Positions 38,268-47,394 of a stretch of DNA of 64,000 nucleotides are shown piece by piece. The DNA is from Streptomyces sp. NRRL S-87. Lineage in GTDB: Bacteria > Actinomycetota > Actinomycetes > Streptomycetales > Streptomycetaceae. Location: the NCBI RefSeq assembly GCF_000719335.1, contig NZ_JOGB01000030.1, positions 55,683 through 119,682 on the forward strand, written 5' to 3'. The notes beneath the pieces were generated by a model that did no database searches, was not told where the DNA came from, and saw only the letters and a list, made by a program, of their open reading frames with translations. The stretch's first letter is position 1. The number at the start of each line of letters is the position of its first letter. A program made the translations under genes and the position numbers.

Positions 38268-39088
38268 ACTACCTTCTCAGCGTCGTGAAGGTCGCGGAGC
38301 CCGGACGCCCGGACAACGCGGCCCGGGTGGCCGTGCACTCCGAGGCCCACCCCAGGACCTCCGTCGCCCCCGGCCAGACCGTACGGCTGGCCCTGACCGT
38401 CCAGGCCGCCCGCGGCGCCCGGTACGCCTACGGCTACCTCGCCGAGGACTCCCTCGCCGGGGCCGCCGACGTGCTCGACGTCCAGGGCGCCGAGTACCTG
38501 CCCGACCGCGGCTGGTACCGGGTCCGCACCCAGGCGGGCGGGTCCGAGACGGCCGTCCTCACCCTGCGGGTCCGCCCCGGCACCACCGAGCCCGCGCTGC
38601 GTCCGGCCGCGGCCGCCGCCGTCCCCGGCCTGGAGTCCCGCAAGCTGCTCCGGGCCGAGCCGCACGCCGACGAAGGCGTCCGCATCCGCGGCTTCTCCGC
38701 CCCCGGCCGGTCCCTGAACGTCCCGCCGCACGCCGCGCACCTGCCGGCCCTGCTCGACGTGCGCCAGGGCATGCCCCCGGGCACCGCGCTCATCGGCCAC
38801 TCCCAGGCCCGCTCCGGCCAGGTCACGGTCACCCACGAGGGTGCCCTCGCCTACCAGGCCGCACCGGGCAGCCAGGGCTACGACCGGTTCACGTACGCCG
38901 TCCAGGGCCCCGCGGGCGAGCGCGCCGAGGGCACCGTGGTGGTGTACGTCGGCGACCTGTCGGCCACCCCCGGCCTGCTGACCCCGCCCGGGTTCAACGG
39001 CGTCGGCACCACGGCCCACGCCCCCTGGCGACAGGCCCGGATCAGCGGCGAACTGCCGTGGCCGGCCGCCTCGCTCGCCGGGCCCTGA
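38264..39088 (+). CDS. Hypothetical protein with Ig/cadherin-like module
   Basis: A 274-aa protein of unknown function. Beta-rich segments dominate; VTVTHEGALAYQAAPGSQGY followed by a D-x-F-x-Y strand and VVVYVGD is the signature of bacterial Ig-like/cadherin-like modules in surface proteins. No signal peptide is apparent. The GTG at 38264 overlaps the esterase stop, so it is probably a partner of that esterase. A hairpin follows its stop. Confidence 0.65.
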   Translation: MNYLLSVVKVAEPGRPDNAARVAVHSEAHPRTSVAPGQTVRLALTVQAARGARYAYGYLAEDSLAGAADVLDVQGAEYLPDRGWYRVRTQAGGSETAVLTLRVRPGTTEPALRPAAAAAVPGLESRKLLRAEPHADEGVRIRGFSAPGRSLNVPPHAAHLPALLDVRQGMPPGTALIGHSQARSGQVTVTHEGALAYQAAPGSQGYDRFTYAVQGPAGERAEGTVVVYVGDLSATPGLLTPPGFNGVGTTAHAPWRQARISGELPWPAASLAGP

Positions 39089-39102
39089 CCGCCGGGCCAC
39101 CG

Positions 39103-39141
39103 CCGCCGGGGCGCCCGGTGTCCCCGGGCCCGCCCCGGCGG
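39103..39141 (+). terminator. Terminator or attenuator before the GT2 gene
   Basis: CCGCCGGGGCG (39103-39113) pairs perfectly with CGCCCCGGCGG (39131-39141), with an inner CCCGG/CCGGG extension. Confidence 0.7.
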
Positions 39142-39209
39142 CCCCGCCCGCACCGGCGCTCCAGAGACCTCCCGTATCCCCGTAGGCAACGAAGTTGGGT
39201 GACCTCCGA

Positions 39210-40823
39210 GTGAACCCCCGCCCCCCGCACCCCAAGGACCGGCCCGACGTCAGCGTGATCGTCGACGCGGCTAACGCCATGAGCCACCTCGGCGAGTGCC
39301 TCAACTCGGTGCTGGCGCAGGTCGAGGAGGGATTCCGGGTCGAGGTGCTCGCCTTCGACCGGGGCTCCCAGGACGGCTCCCGCGAGCTGCTCCAGCAGTT
39401 CGCCGCGCAGTACCCCACCCTGGTGCGGTGCGCGGCCCTGCCGCCCTCGGAGACGCCCGCGGACGCCCGGAACGCGGGGATCGACCAGTCCACCGGCCGC
39501 CACCTGTTCTTCCTCTCCGGCACCGACCGGCTCACGCCCGGCGCCCTGAAGCGCATGGTGGCCACCGCCGACGAGCACGAGGCCGACGTCGTGCTCGGCA
39601 AGGTGGCGGGCCTGGACGGGCAGAAGGTGGCCGCGTCCATGTTCACCCGCAGTGCCGCGGACGCCGACCCGTACGCCTCCCGCGTCTACTGGTCGCTCAG
39701 CCCCGACAAGCTCTTCCGCCGCTCCCTCGTCGAACGCGCCTACCTGCGCTTCCCCACCGACTGGCGGATGGGCGAGGACCAGGTCTTCACGGCCCTCGCC
39801 TACCTGAACGCCGACCGGGTCAGCGTCGTCGCCGACATGGTCTGCGTCCAGCAGGCGAAGCGGGTGGGCGGGGTCAACACCTCCCGCTTCAACGGCTCGC
39901 TGACGGACCGCATGATGCTGACCCGCCAGATGATCGCCATGGTCGCCGAGCGCGTCCCGCCCGGCCCCGCCCGCGACCACCTCATGGCCCGCCACTTCGA
40001 GCTGGAGCTCGGCAAGGCCACCGGCGCGCCCTACCGCGCCTGCGACGACGCGCAGCTGCGCTGGAACGTGGTCTCCGAGTGCCGCGAGCTGCTGGAGACG
40101 TACGGCACCCCGGGGGTCTTCGAGAAGCTGCCGCGCCCGCTGTCGGTGCGCCTGGAGCTGATCCGCCAGGGCCGGTTCGCGGAGGCCGACCGGCTGATCG
40201 CGTTCGAACTCGACCGCGAGAAGCCCGAGCAGCTGATCGAGAACGGCCGCGTCTACCGCGTGTACCCGTTCTTCCGGGACCAGGACGTGCGGGTCCCGGA
40301 CGAGATGTACGAGATCACCCGCACGCTCAAGGCCAAGCACCGCCTGAACAAGGTCTGGTGGGCCGGCTCCGTGCTCCGGCTGTCCGGCCACGGCTACATC
40401 GAGCAGCTGCCCACGAAGGCGCCCAACAGCAAGGTGATCCTGCGCGAGCGGCGCACCGGCGCGGAGTACCGCTTCCGGGTGTTCACCACGCCCTCCCCGA
40501 AGCTGCGGGCGGCCTCGCCGCGCATCGAGAGGGGCTCGGCGGGCTTCGAGGCCCGGCTGGACCTCGCCGCCGCCGACGGGTACCGGCCCATCGCCGGGGG
40601 CCTGTGGGACCTGTTCCTGGCGGTCTCGTTCCAGGGCGTGGTCAAGGAGGTCCGGCTGGGCGCCGTACGGGCCGACGCCGTGCAGGACCGGACCGCGCAG
40701 GGCGTGGTGGTGGCGCCCGCCGACCACTCCGGGCTGGAGACCGTCTGCCACCTCTACTGGACCAAGGGCGCCGGGAACCTCACCGTCGAGGCCTCCCAGC
40801 GCCGCCCGCTGCCGGGGGCCTGA
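39210..40823 (+). CDS. Glycosyltransferase family 2
   Basis: A 537-aa protein. A GT-A domain occupies about residues 10-230: VSVIVDAANAMSHLGECLNS, LAFDRGSQDGSRELL, ADARNAGIDQSTGRHLFFLS and the acceptor-side MGEDQVFTALAY. The C-terminal 200 residues are beta-rich and of unknown role; similar extensions occur in wall-polymer glycosyltransferases. The start is uncertain: GTG 39210 or TTG 39195, both with weak SD. It probably decorates or primes the surface polymer made by the genes upstream. Confidence 0.82.
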   Translation: MNPRPPHPKDRPDVSVIVDAANAMSHLGECLNSVLAQVEEGFRVEVLAFDRGSQDGSRELLQQFAAQYPTLVRCAALPPSETPADARNAGIDQSTGRHLFFLSGTDRLTPGALKRMVATADEHEADVVLGKVAGLDGQKVAASMFTRSAADADPYASRVYWSLSPDKLFRRSLVERAYLRFPTDWRMGEDQVFTALAYLNADRVSVVADMVCVQQAKRVGGVNTSRFNGSLTDRMMLTRQMIAMVAERVPPGPARDHLMARHFELELGKATGAPYRACDDAQLRWNVVSECRELLETYGTPGVFEKLPRPLSVRLELIRQGRFAEADRLIAFELDREKPEQLIENGRVYRVYPFFRDQDVRVPDEMYEITRTLKAKHRLNKVWWAGSVLRLSGHGYIEQLPTKAPNSKVILRERRTGAEYRFRVFTTPSPKLRAASPRIERGSAGFEARLDLAAADGYRPIAGGLWDLFLAVSFQGVVKEVRLGAVRADAVQDRTAQGVVVAPADHSGLETVCHLYWTKGAGNLTVEASQRRPLPGA

Positions 40824-40896
40824 GCCCGCCCGCTCCGGCTGGGCGGTCCCGCGGTGTGCGGGTCCCCGGCGCTTGACCGGGGCGGCCCCGCGGAGT

Positions 40897-42414
40897 TCAG
40901 AGCGGGGCGACCTGACCGCAGTCGGGGACGTCGGAGCCGTCGGCGGCCTCGGCCCGGTCGTCGCCGTGGAGGTAGTACGCGGAGACCCAGCCCTTCTCCG
41001 CGGTCCCCGGCACCCGCGTCCACAGCCACCACGAGTTGTAGACGCCGTCCTCGGTCACCGTCGCGCCCTGGGCGCGGCAGAAGACCTCGTGGGGGCCGGC
41101 TGTCAGGGTGCCCAGCCGCTCCGAGTTGCGGGACGGGCTGCTGCGGATGGGGCCGTCCTCGAAGGTGACCACCCGCACCGTGGCCGGCCCCGGCCCGGCC
41201 GAGGGGGAGGGAGAGGTGGAGGCCGGGGGCGGGGACGTGGGGGAGACCGGTCCCGAGCCGCCCGCCGCACCGCCGTTCCGGTCCTCCCGCTGCCCGTTCG
41301 CGTAGACGACGGCCGAGACGACCAGGGCCGCGACCGAGACCAGCGCGCTGAAGCCGAGGACGGACCGCCGCAGCCACGGTGAGCTGCCCCCGCCCGTGCC
41401 CCCGTCCGGACGGGGGAGGGTACGGGGCCCGGGATCCGGCCCGGACCCGGACCCGGCCCCCGACGCGGACGCGGACCCGGAGGGCGGTGCCGGCTCCGCG
41501 AGGGCGGGCTCCGTGCGGGCCTGTGCCGTGGACGTGCGGACGGCGTCGGCCACGGGGGCGGGCAGCCACCGCTCGGGGAGGGCGAGCTCGGCCGGCCGGC
41601 GGCCGAGCGCGGCCGTGACCCGCTCGAGCACCTCCGCCACCCCGGGCCGCCGGTCGGGGTCCTTGGCCAGGCAGTCCCGCACCAGGGCGTGCAGCCCGGC
41701 CGGCAGGGCCGAGAGGTCGGGTTCCTCGTACACGGCGCGGAAGTTCACCGCGAGCGGCGTCCCGGAGCCGAACGGAGACTTCCCCGTCGCGGTCCACGCC
41801 AGCACCGCGCCGAGCGAGAACACGTCGCAGGCCGGCCCCGCCTGCTGCCCCCGCACCTGCTCGGGCGCCATGAACCCGGGGGTCCCGAACGTGAGTCCGG
41901 TCCCGGTCAGCGCGCTGGCGTCGCCCGCGACCGAGATCCCGAAGTCGATCACGCGCGGACCGTCCGCCGACAGCATCACGTTCGCCGGCTTGAGGTCCCG
42001 GTGCACCACCCCGGCCGCGTGGATCGCCTCCAGCGCCTCGGCCAGTCCGGCGGCCAGCGCGAGCGCGGGGGCGAGCGCCCACGGGCCGTGCAGGGCCACC
42101 GCCTTGTCCAGCGACACACCGGGTACGTACGCGGTCGCCAGCCACGGCGGCCTGGCCTCGGGATCGGCGTCCACCACGGCCGCCGTGAACACGCCGTTCA
42201 CCCGGCGGGCGGCCGCCACTTCCCGCGCGAACCGGCGCCGGAACTGCTCGTCGTCCGCCAGGTCCGGACGCACGACCTTGATCGCCATGGCCCGGCCGCC
42301 GGGGGACCGTCCCAGGTACACCCGTCCCATGCCGCCCGCGCCGAGCCGCGCCACGATCTCGTACCGCCCCGCCCGACGCGGATCGCCCGCCTCCAGGGCC
42401 TCGCCCACCTGCAC
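40897..42414 (-). CDS. Membrane Ser/Thr protein kinase with extracellular SH3-like domain
   Basis: A 505-aa Hanks-type kinase. Gly-loop GAGGMGRVYLG, Lys in MAIKVVRP, HRDLKPANV, DFG and APEQ are all present, so it should be active. A Pro/Ser-rich linker leads to one membrane helix (SVLGFSALVSVAALVVSAVVY) and an extracellular part that resembles a bacterial SH3 domain (TVTEDGVYNSWWLWTRVPG then KGWVSAYYL), which could sense wall fragments. The GTG at 42414 is used. It is convergent with the GT2 gene. Its position suggests control of envelope synthesis, but targets are unknown. Confidence 0.88.
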   Translation of the reverse strand: MQVGEALEAGDPRRAGRYEIVARLGAGGMGRVYLGRSPGGRAMAIKVVRPDLADDEQFRRRFAREVAAARRVNGVFTAAVVDADPEARPPWLATAYVPGVSLDKAVALHGPWALAPALALAAGLAEALEAIHAAGVVHRDLKPANVMLSADGPRVIDFGISVAGDASALTGTGLTFGTPGFMAPEQVRGQQAGPACDVFSLGAVLAWTATGKSPFGSGTPLAVNFRAVYEEPDLSALPAGLHALVRDCLAKDPDRRPGVAEVLERVTAALGRRPAELALPERWLPAPVADAVRTSTAQARTEPALAEPAPPSGSASASGAGSGSGPDPGPRTLPRPDGGTGGGSSPWLRRSVLGFSALVSVAALVVSAVVYANGQREDRNGGAAGGSGPVSPTSPPPASTSPSPSAGPGPATVRVVTFEDGPIRSSPSRNSERLGTLTAGPHEVFCRAQGATVTEDGVYNSWWLWTRVPGTAEKGWVSAYYLHGDDRAEAADGSDVPDCGQVAPL

Positions 42415-42519
42415 GAACCCGTCCCCCGCCCCGCCGTCCCCCGGCAGCCCCCGATGTGTCCGGGGGAGACTACCCAGTGGGTCCGGTCGGCGCCACGGCC
42501 GGGGGCAGTCGCGCGCGGT

Positions 42520-43566
42520 CTACAGCGGGGCGAAGGAGTGGACGGTGAAGCGGCGGCCGCCGGCGGCGCCGGTGGCGAAGCCGACGCACAGCCGGGGACG
42601 GTCCGTCACCAGGACCGCCAGGCCCTCCGGTTCCCGGTACGTCAGGTCCGGCGCCGCCGTCACGGGGGCCCGGCCGGCCACCGTGCCGGTGCGCAGGTCC
42701 ACCGCCGAGAGCAGGGCGTTGCCGCCCGAGGCCGCCGGGTTGTCCCCGTCGGCGTCCGTGTACTCGTTGCCGGTCAGCTGGTAGACGTGGTCGCCGTACA
42801 GCGCGCAGCCCTGGAACGTCTCGTCCGAGGTGCGGCCGGCCGCCCGGACGGCGTACAGCTCGTCGTACCGCCCGGCGGCGAAGTCGTCCGCCCGGTACAC
42901 GGCGTACCACTGGGCGCCGGTGCCGCTCCCGGTCCGGTACGCGACCATCAGCCGTCCGGTCACCGCGTCGTACGCCGGCTGGTTCGCGTACGAGCCGGGG
43001 ACGGGCCGGTGGTGGCGCACCGAGGGGTGGCCGCTGTCCAGGGTCGTGCCGGGCCGGAACGCCACCCGCGTCACGGCCCGCCCGTACCCGGTCTTCGGGT
43101 CGGCGTCCGACTCGACCCACAGCAAGGCGCCGGACCGGGTGGGCTGGACGCCCATCGAGACGCCGTGGCCGAAGCCGCGGAGGTACATCGACGTGGGTGC
43201 CGTACGGTCCGCGGGGATGCGCGTGACGCACAGGTCGCCGAGCAGGCCGCGTTCGTCGGCCGGGACCCGGTCCGGCTCGTCCGCGAGCCGCAGGCCGCCC
43301 TGGACGATCTGCACGGCGTACAGGTCGCCGCGCTCGGAGTCGAACGCGAACGACTGGGCGACGGTGGTGTTGGCGAGCGCGGTGGGGGCCACCACCTCGC
43401 GGGTGGCGGCCGCGTCGAAGCCGCCCACCACGGTGGAGGGGGCCGGGGCGGTGCCGCCGAGCAGCCTCCGGCCGGCGAGCAGGCCTCCGGAGAGGGCGAC
43501 CGCGGCGGACCCTCCGGTCAGCAGCAGGGCGCGCCGGGACAGGCGCTTCGGCTTCGTCGCGGCCAC
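42520..43566 (-). CDS. Tat-exported TagC-like beta-propeller protein
   Basis: A 348-aa protein. The twin-arginine signal LSRRALLLTGGSAAVALSGG is at residues 9-28, so it is exported. The rest has propeller-type repeats (FAFDSERGDLYAVQIVQGG, FGHGVSMGVQPTRSGALLWV, YANQPAYDAVTGRLMVAYR, ETFQGCALYGDHVYQLTGNE), matching the P68 RBP/TagC-like beta-propeller family often labelled teichoic acid biosynthesis protein C. The GTG at 43566 follows GAGGGGA. It may bind or act on the wall polymer outside the cell. Transcribed in the same direction as the kinase, 105 bp upstream of it. Confidence 0.75.
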   Translation of the reverse strand: MAATKPKRLSRRALLLTGGSAAVALSGGLLAGRRLLGGTAPAPSTVVGGFDAAATREVVAPTALANTTVAQSFAFDSERGDLYAVQIVQGGLRLADEPDRVPADERGLLGDLCVTRIPADRTAPTSMYLRGFGHGVSMGVQPTRSGALLWVESDADPKTGYGRAVTRVAFRPGTTLDSGHPSVRHHRPVPGSYANQPAYDAVTGRLMVAYRTGSGTGAQWYAVYRADDFAAGRYDELYAVRAAGRTSDETFQGCALYGDHVYQLTGNEYTDADGDNPAASGGNALLSAVDLRTGTVAGRAPVTAAPDLTYREPEGLAVLVTDRPRLCVGFATGAAGGRRFTVHSFAPL

Positions 43567-43640
43567 GGTGCGTCCCCTCCCCGGCCGCGTGGCGTGCTCC
43601 CGCGGCGGTCTTGCGTCGTGCAGTCGATCATAGGAAAAGA

Positions 43641-43680
43641 CGGCTGCCCGCCCGTGGTCGGTTCCACGGGCGGGCAGCCG
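43641..43680. terminator. Terminator of the fad operon
   Basis: A perfect 17-bp stem, CGGCTGCCCGCCCGTGG with CCACGGGCGGGCAGCCG, has a 6-nt loop and lies 30 bp past the fadB stop on the minus strand. Confidence 0.88.
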
Positions 43681-43709
43681 GTGATCTTCGTCCCAGGGGG
43701 ACCGGGGGC

Positions 43710-45848
43710 TTACGCGGGGACGCTCGCCAGGCCCGGGGCCAGGAACTTCTTGCCGTTCACGCGCTCCGAGACGCCCTCGCGGTCCAGGTACGGCGTGATG
43801 CCGCCCAGGTGGAAGGGCCAGCCGGCGCCGGTGATGAGGCAGAGGTCGATGTCCTGGGCCTCGGCCACGACACCCTCCTCCAGCATCAGGCCGATCTCCT
43901 GCGCGACGGCGTCCAGGACACGGTCGCGGACCTGCTCCTCCGTCAGGACGGTGTCGCCCTGCTTGAGGAGGGCGGCGACCTCGGGGTCCAGCTCCGGCTT
44001 GAAGCCGTTCTCCGCCTTGTAGACGTAGAAGCCGCGCTTGCCGGCCTCGACGACCGCCTTCAGGTTGGGGGAGACCGTGAACCGCTCCGGGAAGGCGCGG
44101 TTGAGGGTCTCGGAGACGTGCAGGCCGATGGCCGGGCCGACCAGCTCCAGCAGGACCAGCGGCGACATCGGCAGGCCGAGCGGCTCGATCGCCTTCTCGG
44201 CGGTGGCGACCGGGGTGCCCTCGTCGATGACGTTCTGGATCTCGCCCATGAAGCGGGTCAGGATGCGGTTCACGACGAACGCCGGGGCGTCCTTGGTGAG
44301 GACCGCGGTCTTCTTCAGCTTCTTGGCGACGCCGAAGGCCGTGGCCAGCGAGGCGTCGTCGGTCTGCTCGCCGCGGACGATCTCCAGCAGCGGCAGGATC
44401 GCGACGGGGTTGAAGAAGTGGAAGCCGACCACGCGCTCCGGGTGCTGGAGCTTGGAGGCCATCTCCGACACCGACAGCGAGGAGGTGTTGGTGGCGAGGA
44501 TCGCGTGCGCCGGGGCGACCGCCTCGACCTCCGCGAACACCTTCTGCTTGACCGTCATCTCCTCGAACACGGCCTCGATGATGAAGTCCGCGTCCGCGAA
44601 GCCCTCGGCCTTGTCCAGGACGCCGGTGACCAGGGCCTTGAGGCGGTTGGCCTTGTCCTGGTTGATGCGGCCCTTGCCGAGCAGCTTCTCGATCTCGGCG
44701 TGGACGTAGCCCACGCCCTTGTCGACCCGCTCCTGGTCGATGTCGGTGAGGACCACCGGCACCTCCAGGCGGCGCAGGAAGAGCAGGGCCAGCTGGGAGG
44801 CCATCAGACCGGCGCCGACGACGCCGACCTTGGTGACCGGCCGGGCCAGCGACTTGTCCGGGGCGCCGGCGGGGCGCTTGGCGCGCTTCTGCACCAGGTT
44901 GAAGGCGTAGATGCCGGAGCGCAGCTCGCCGCCCATGATGAGGTCGGCCAGGGCCTGGTCCTCGGCGTCGAAGCCCTTCTGCAGGTCGCCGTCCTTGGCC
45001 GCCTCGATGATCTCCAGGGCGCGGTATGCGGCCGGGGCCGCACCGTGCACCTTGGAGTCGGCGATGGCCCGGCCCTTGGCGACGGCCTGGTCCCAGGCCT
45101 CGCCGCGGTCGACCTCGGGACGCTCGACGGTGACGTCGCCGGTGAGGACCTTGGCGGTCCACAGCAGGGACTGCTCCAGGAAGTCGGCGCCCTCGAAGAG
45201 CGCGTCGGCGATGCCGAGCTCGAAGACCTGCTTGCCCTTGAGCTGCTTGTTCTGGTTCAGCGAGTTCTCGATGATCACCGAGATCGCCTTCTCCGCGCCG
45301 ATCAGGTTCGGCAGGATCGCGCAGCCGCCCCAGCCCGGGACCAGGCCCAGGAAGACCTCGGGGAGGGAGAACGCCGGCAGCGCCTTGGAGACGGTGCGGT
45401 AGGTGCAGTGCAGACCGACCTCGACGCCGCCGCCCATCGCCGCGCCGTTGTAGTACGCGAAGGTCGGCACGGCCAGGCCCGCCAGACGCTTGAAGACGTC
45501 GTGGCCGCCCTTGCCGATGGCCAGCGCCTCGTCGTGCGCCTTCAGCAGCTCGACGCCCTTGAGGTCGGCGCCGACCGCGAAGATGAACGGCTTGCCGGTC
45601 AGGCCGACGCCGGTGATCGCGCCCTCGGCGGCCTCCTTCTCGACCTGGTCGAGGGCGGCGTTCAGGTTCGCCAGCGACTGGGGGCCGAAGGTGGTCGGCT
45701 TGGTGTGGTCGAAGCCGTTGTCCAGCGTGATGAGCGCGAAGCGCCCGGCGCCGTACGGCAGGTCGAGGTGGCGGACGTGCGCCTGGGTGACGACCTCGTC
45801 CGGGAACAGCTCGGCCGCGCCCTTCAGGAGCTCAGCGGTGGTGCTCAC
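43710..45848 (-). CDS. fadB: Fatty-acid oxidation complex alpha subunit
   Basis: A 712-aa bifunctional enzyme of beta-oxidation. The N-terminal enoyl-CoA hydratase domain has the oxyanion-hole AVGADLKG and GAAMGGGVEVGLHC. The C-terminal 3-hydroxyacyl-CoA dehydrogenase domain has the NAD-binding GVVGAGLMASQLALLFLRR and the catalytic region VVGFHFFNPVAILPLLEIVRG cut at its His. It forms the trifunctional complex with the thiolase encoded just upstream; GTGA overlap couples the two genes. The downstream 17-bp terminator ends the operon. Confidence 0.93.
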   Translation of the reverse strand: MSTTAELLKGAAELFPDEVVTQAHVRHLDLPYGAGRFALITLDNGFDHTKPTTFGPQSLANLNAALDQVEKEAAEGAITGVGLTGKPFIFAVGADLKGVELLKAHDEALAIGKGGHDVFKRLAGLAVPTFAYYNGAAMGGGVEVGLHCTYRTVSKALPAFSLPEVFLGLVPGWGGCAILPNLIGAEKAISVIIENSLNQNKQLKGKQVFELGIADALFEGADFLEQSLLWTAKVLTGDVTVERPEVDRGEAWDQAVAKGRAIADSKVHGAAPAAYRALEIIEAAKDGDLQKGFDAEDQALADLIMGGELRSGIYAFNLVQKRAKRPAGAPDKSLARPVTKVGVVGAGLMASQLALLFLRRLEVPVVLTDIDQERVDKGVGYVHAEIEKLLGKGRINQDKANRLKALVTGVLDKAEGFADADFIIEAVFEEMTVKQKVFAEVEAVAPAHAILATNTSSLSVSEMASKLQHPERVVGFHFFNPVAILPLLEIVRGEQTDDASLATAFGVAKKLKKTAVLTKDAPAFVVNRILTRFMGEIQNVIDEGTPVATAEKAIEPLGLPMSPLVLLELVGPAIGLHVSETLNRAFPERFTVSPNLKAVVEAGKRGFYVYKAENGFKPELDPEVAALLKQGDTVLTEEQVRDRVLDAVAQEIGLMLEEGVVAEAQDIDLCLITGAGWPFHLGGITPYLDREGVSERVNGKKFLAPGLASVPA

Positions 45849-47065
45849 TTGTCGTCTCCCTCGAAGTGCGGGTTCTCCCAGATGACCGTCGCGCCCATGC
45901 CGAAGCCGACGCACATGGTGGTCAGGCCGTAGCGGACGTGCGGCTGCTCCTCGAACTGGCGGGCCAGCTGCGTCATGAGGCGGACGCCGGAGGAGGCGAG
46001 CGGGTGGCCGAACGCGATCGCGCCGCCGTACTGGTTCACGCGGGCGTCGTCGTCGGCGATGCCGTAGTGCTCCAGGAAGGCCAGCACCTGCACGGCGAAG
46101 GCCTCGTTGATCTCGAACAGGCCGATGTCGGAGATCGACAGGCCGGCCTGGGCCAGGGCCTTCTCGGTGGCCGGGATCGGGCCGTAGCCCATGACCTCGG
46201 GCTCGACGCCGGCGAAGGCGTAGGAGACCAGGCGCATCTTGACCGGGAGGTTGTTCTCCCGGGCGAAGTCCTCGGAGGCGATCAGCGAGGCGGTGGCGCC
46301 GTCGTTCAGACCGGCGGCGTTGCCCGCGGTGACGCGGCCGTGCACGCGGAACGGCGTCTTGAGGTTCGCCAGCGACTCCAGGGTGGTGCCCGGGCGCATC
46401 GGCTCGTCGGAGGTCACCAGGCCCCAGCCGGTCTCGCCGGCCTCGGCGTTGGTGCGGCGCACCGAGATCGGGACCAGGTCCTGCTGGATCTTGCCGTCGG
46501 CGTACGCCTTGGCGGCCTTCTCCTGCGAGCGCACGGCGTACTCGTCGGCGCGCTGCTTGGTGATGGTCGGGTAGCGGTCGTGCAGGTTCTCCGCGGTCAT
46601 GCCCATGAACAGGGCCGACTCGTCGACGAGCTTCTCCGACACGAAGCGCGGGTTCGGGTCGACGCCCTCGCCCATGGGGTGGCGGCCCATGTGCTCGACA
46701 CCACCGGCGACGGCGACGTCGTACGCACCGAAGGCCACGCCGCCCGCGACCGCGGTCACGGCGGTGAGCGCGCCGGCGCACATGCGGTCGATGGAGTAGC
46801 CCGGGACGGACTGCGGCAGGCCCGCGAGGATGCCGGCGGTGCGGCCCAGGGTCAGGCCCTGGTCACCGATCTGCGTGGTCGCGGCGATGGCGACCTCGTC
46901 GATCTTCTTGGGGTCGAGGCCGGGGTTGCGGCGCAGCAGCTCCCGGATCGCCTTCACGACGAGGTCGTCGGCGCGGGTCTCGTGGTAGATGCCCTTCGGG
47001 CCCGCCTTGCCGAACGGGGTGCGGACGCCGTCGACGAAGACGACGTCCCTGACGGTACGAGGCAC
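45845..47065 (-). CDS. fadA: Acetyl-CoA acyltransferase (thiolase)
   Basis: A 406-aa thiolase that cleaves 3-ketoacyl-CoA in beta-oxidation. Catalytic residues: Cys in SIDRMCAGALTAV, His in GHPLASSGVR, Cys in TMCVGFGMGA. The GTG at 47065 is chosen because GGAGGAGA sits at the right distance; the frame upstream is not conserved. It leads the fadA-fadB operon. A perfect operator-like dyad lies 67-80 bp upstream. Confidence 0.93.
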   Translation of the reverse strand: MPRTVRDVVFVDGVRTPFGKAGPKGIYHETRADDLVVKAIRELLRRNPGLDPKKIDEVAIAATTQIGDQGLTLGRTAGILAGLPQSVPGYSIDRMCAGALTAVTAVAGGVAFGAYDVAVAGGVEHMGRHPMGEGVDPNPRFVSEKLVDESALFMGMTAENLHDRYPTITKQRADEYAVRSQEKAAKAYADGKIQQDLVPISVRRTNAEAGETGWGLVTSDEPMRPGTTLESLANLKTPFRVHGRVTAGNAAGLNDGATASLIASEDFARENNLPVKMRLVSYAFAGVEPEVMGYGPIPATEKALAQAGLSISDIGLFEINEAFAVQVLAFLEHYGIADDDARVNQYGGAIAFGHPLASSGVRLMTQLARQFEEQPHVRYGLTTMCVGFGMGATVIWENPHFEGDDK

Positions 47066-47131
47066 GTTGGCTCTCCTCCAGGTGCGGGATGGCACTGCTG
47101 CGCGGGAACGCCCGCCCTCAGCCGTCGCGGC

Positions 47132-47145
47132 TGAGCGAGCGCTCA
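47132..47145. promoter_or_regulatory. Operator-like dyad TGAGCGAGCGCTCA upstream of fadA
   Basis: A perfect 6-bp inverted repeat with a 2-bp centre, typical of TetR-family operators. It sits in the promoter region of the fatty-acid oxidation operon. The regulator is not in this window. Confidence 0.5.
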
Positions 47146-47394
47146 CCCCGCCATGCTACTTGCGGGTAACCCATGTGCACAGTCCCAGCCCCGGGAGCGG
47201 CGAAGGTCACACCTGCGGCCCGCCCCACGACCCCGGCACGCCCCGGCGCGCGCCCGCCCGGTCGGCCGAGCGGGGCGCCCCGAAGGGGTCTGATCGACCG
47301 GCCCTCCCGCCAGTCCCACCGGGGCGGGCGGCGGGGGGCGGATTCTGGGCCGAGGCCGGAGCCCGCCGGCCCGCGCCGCAGCGAAGGAGCCACC
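47146..47394. other. Divergent intergenic region fadA / hydrolase
   Basis: Apart from the dyad at 47132-47145 and the SD of the hydrolase gene (GAAGGAG near 47382-47388), I see no ORF, RNA gene or repeat here. It should hold the two divergent promoters. Confidence 0.4.
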
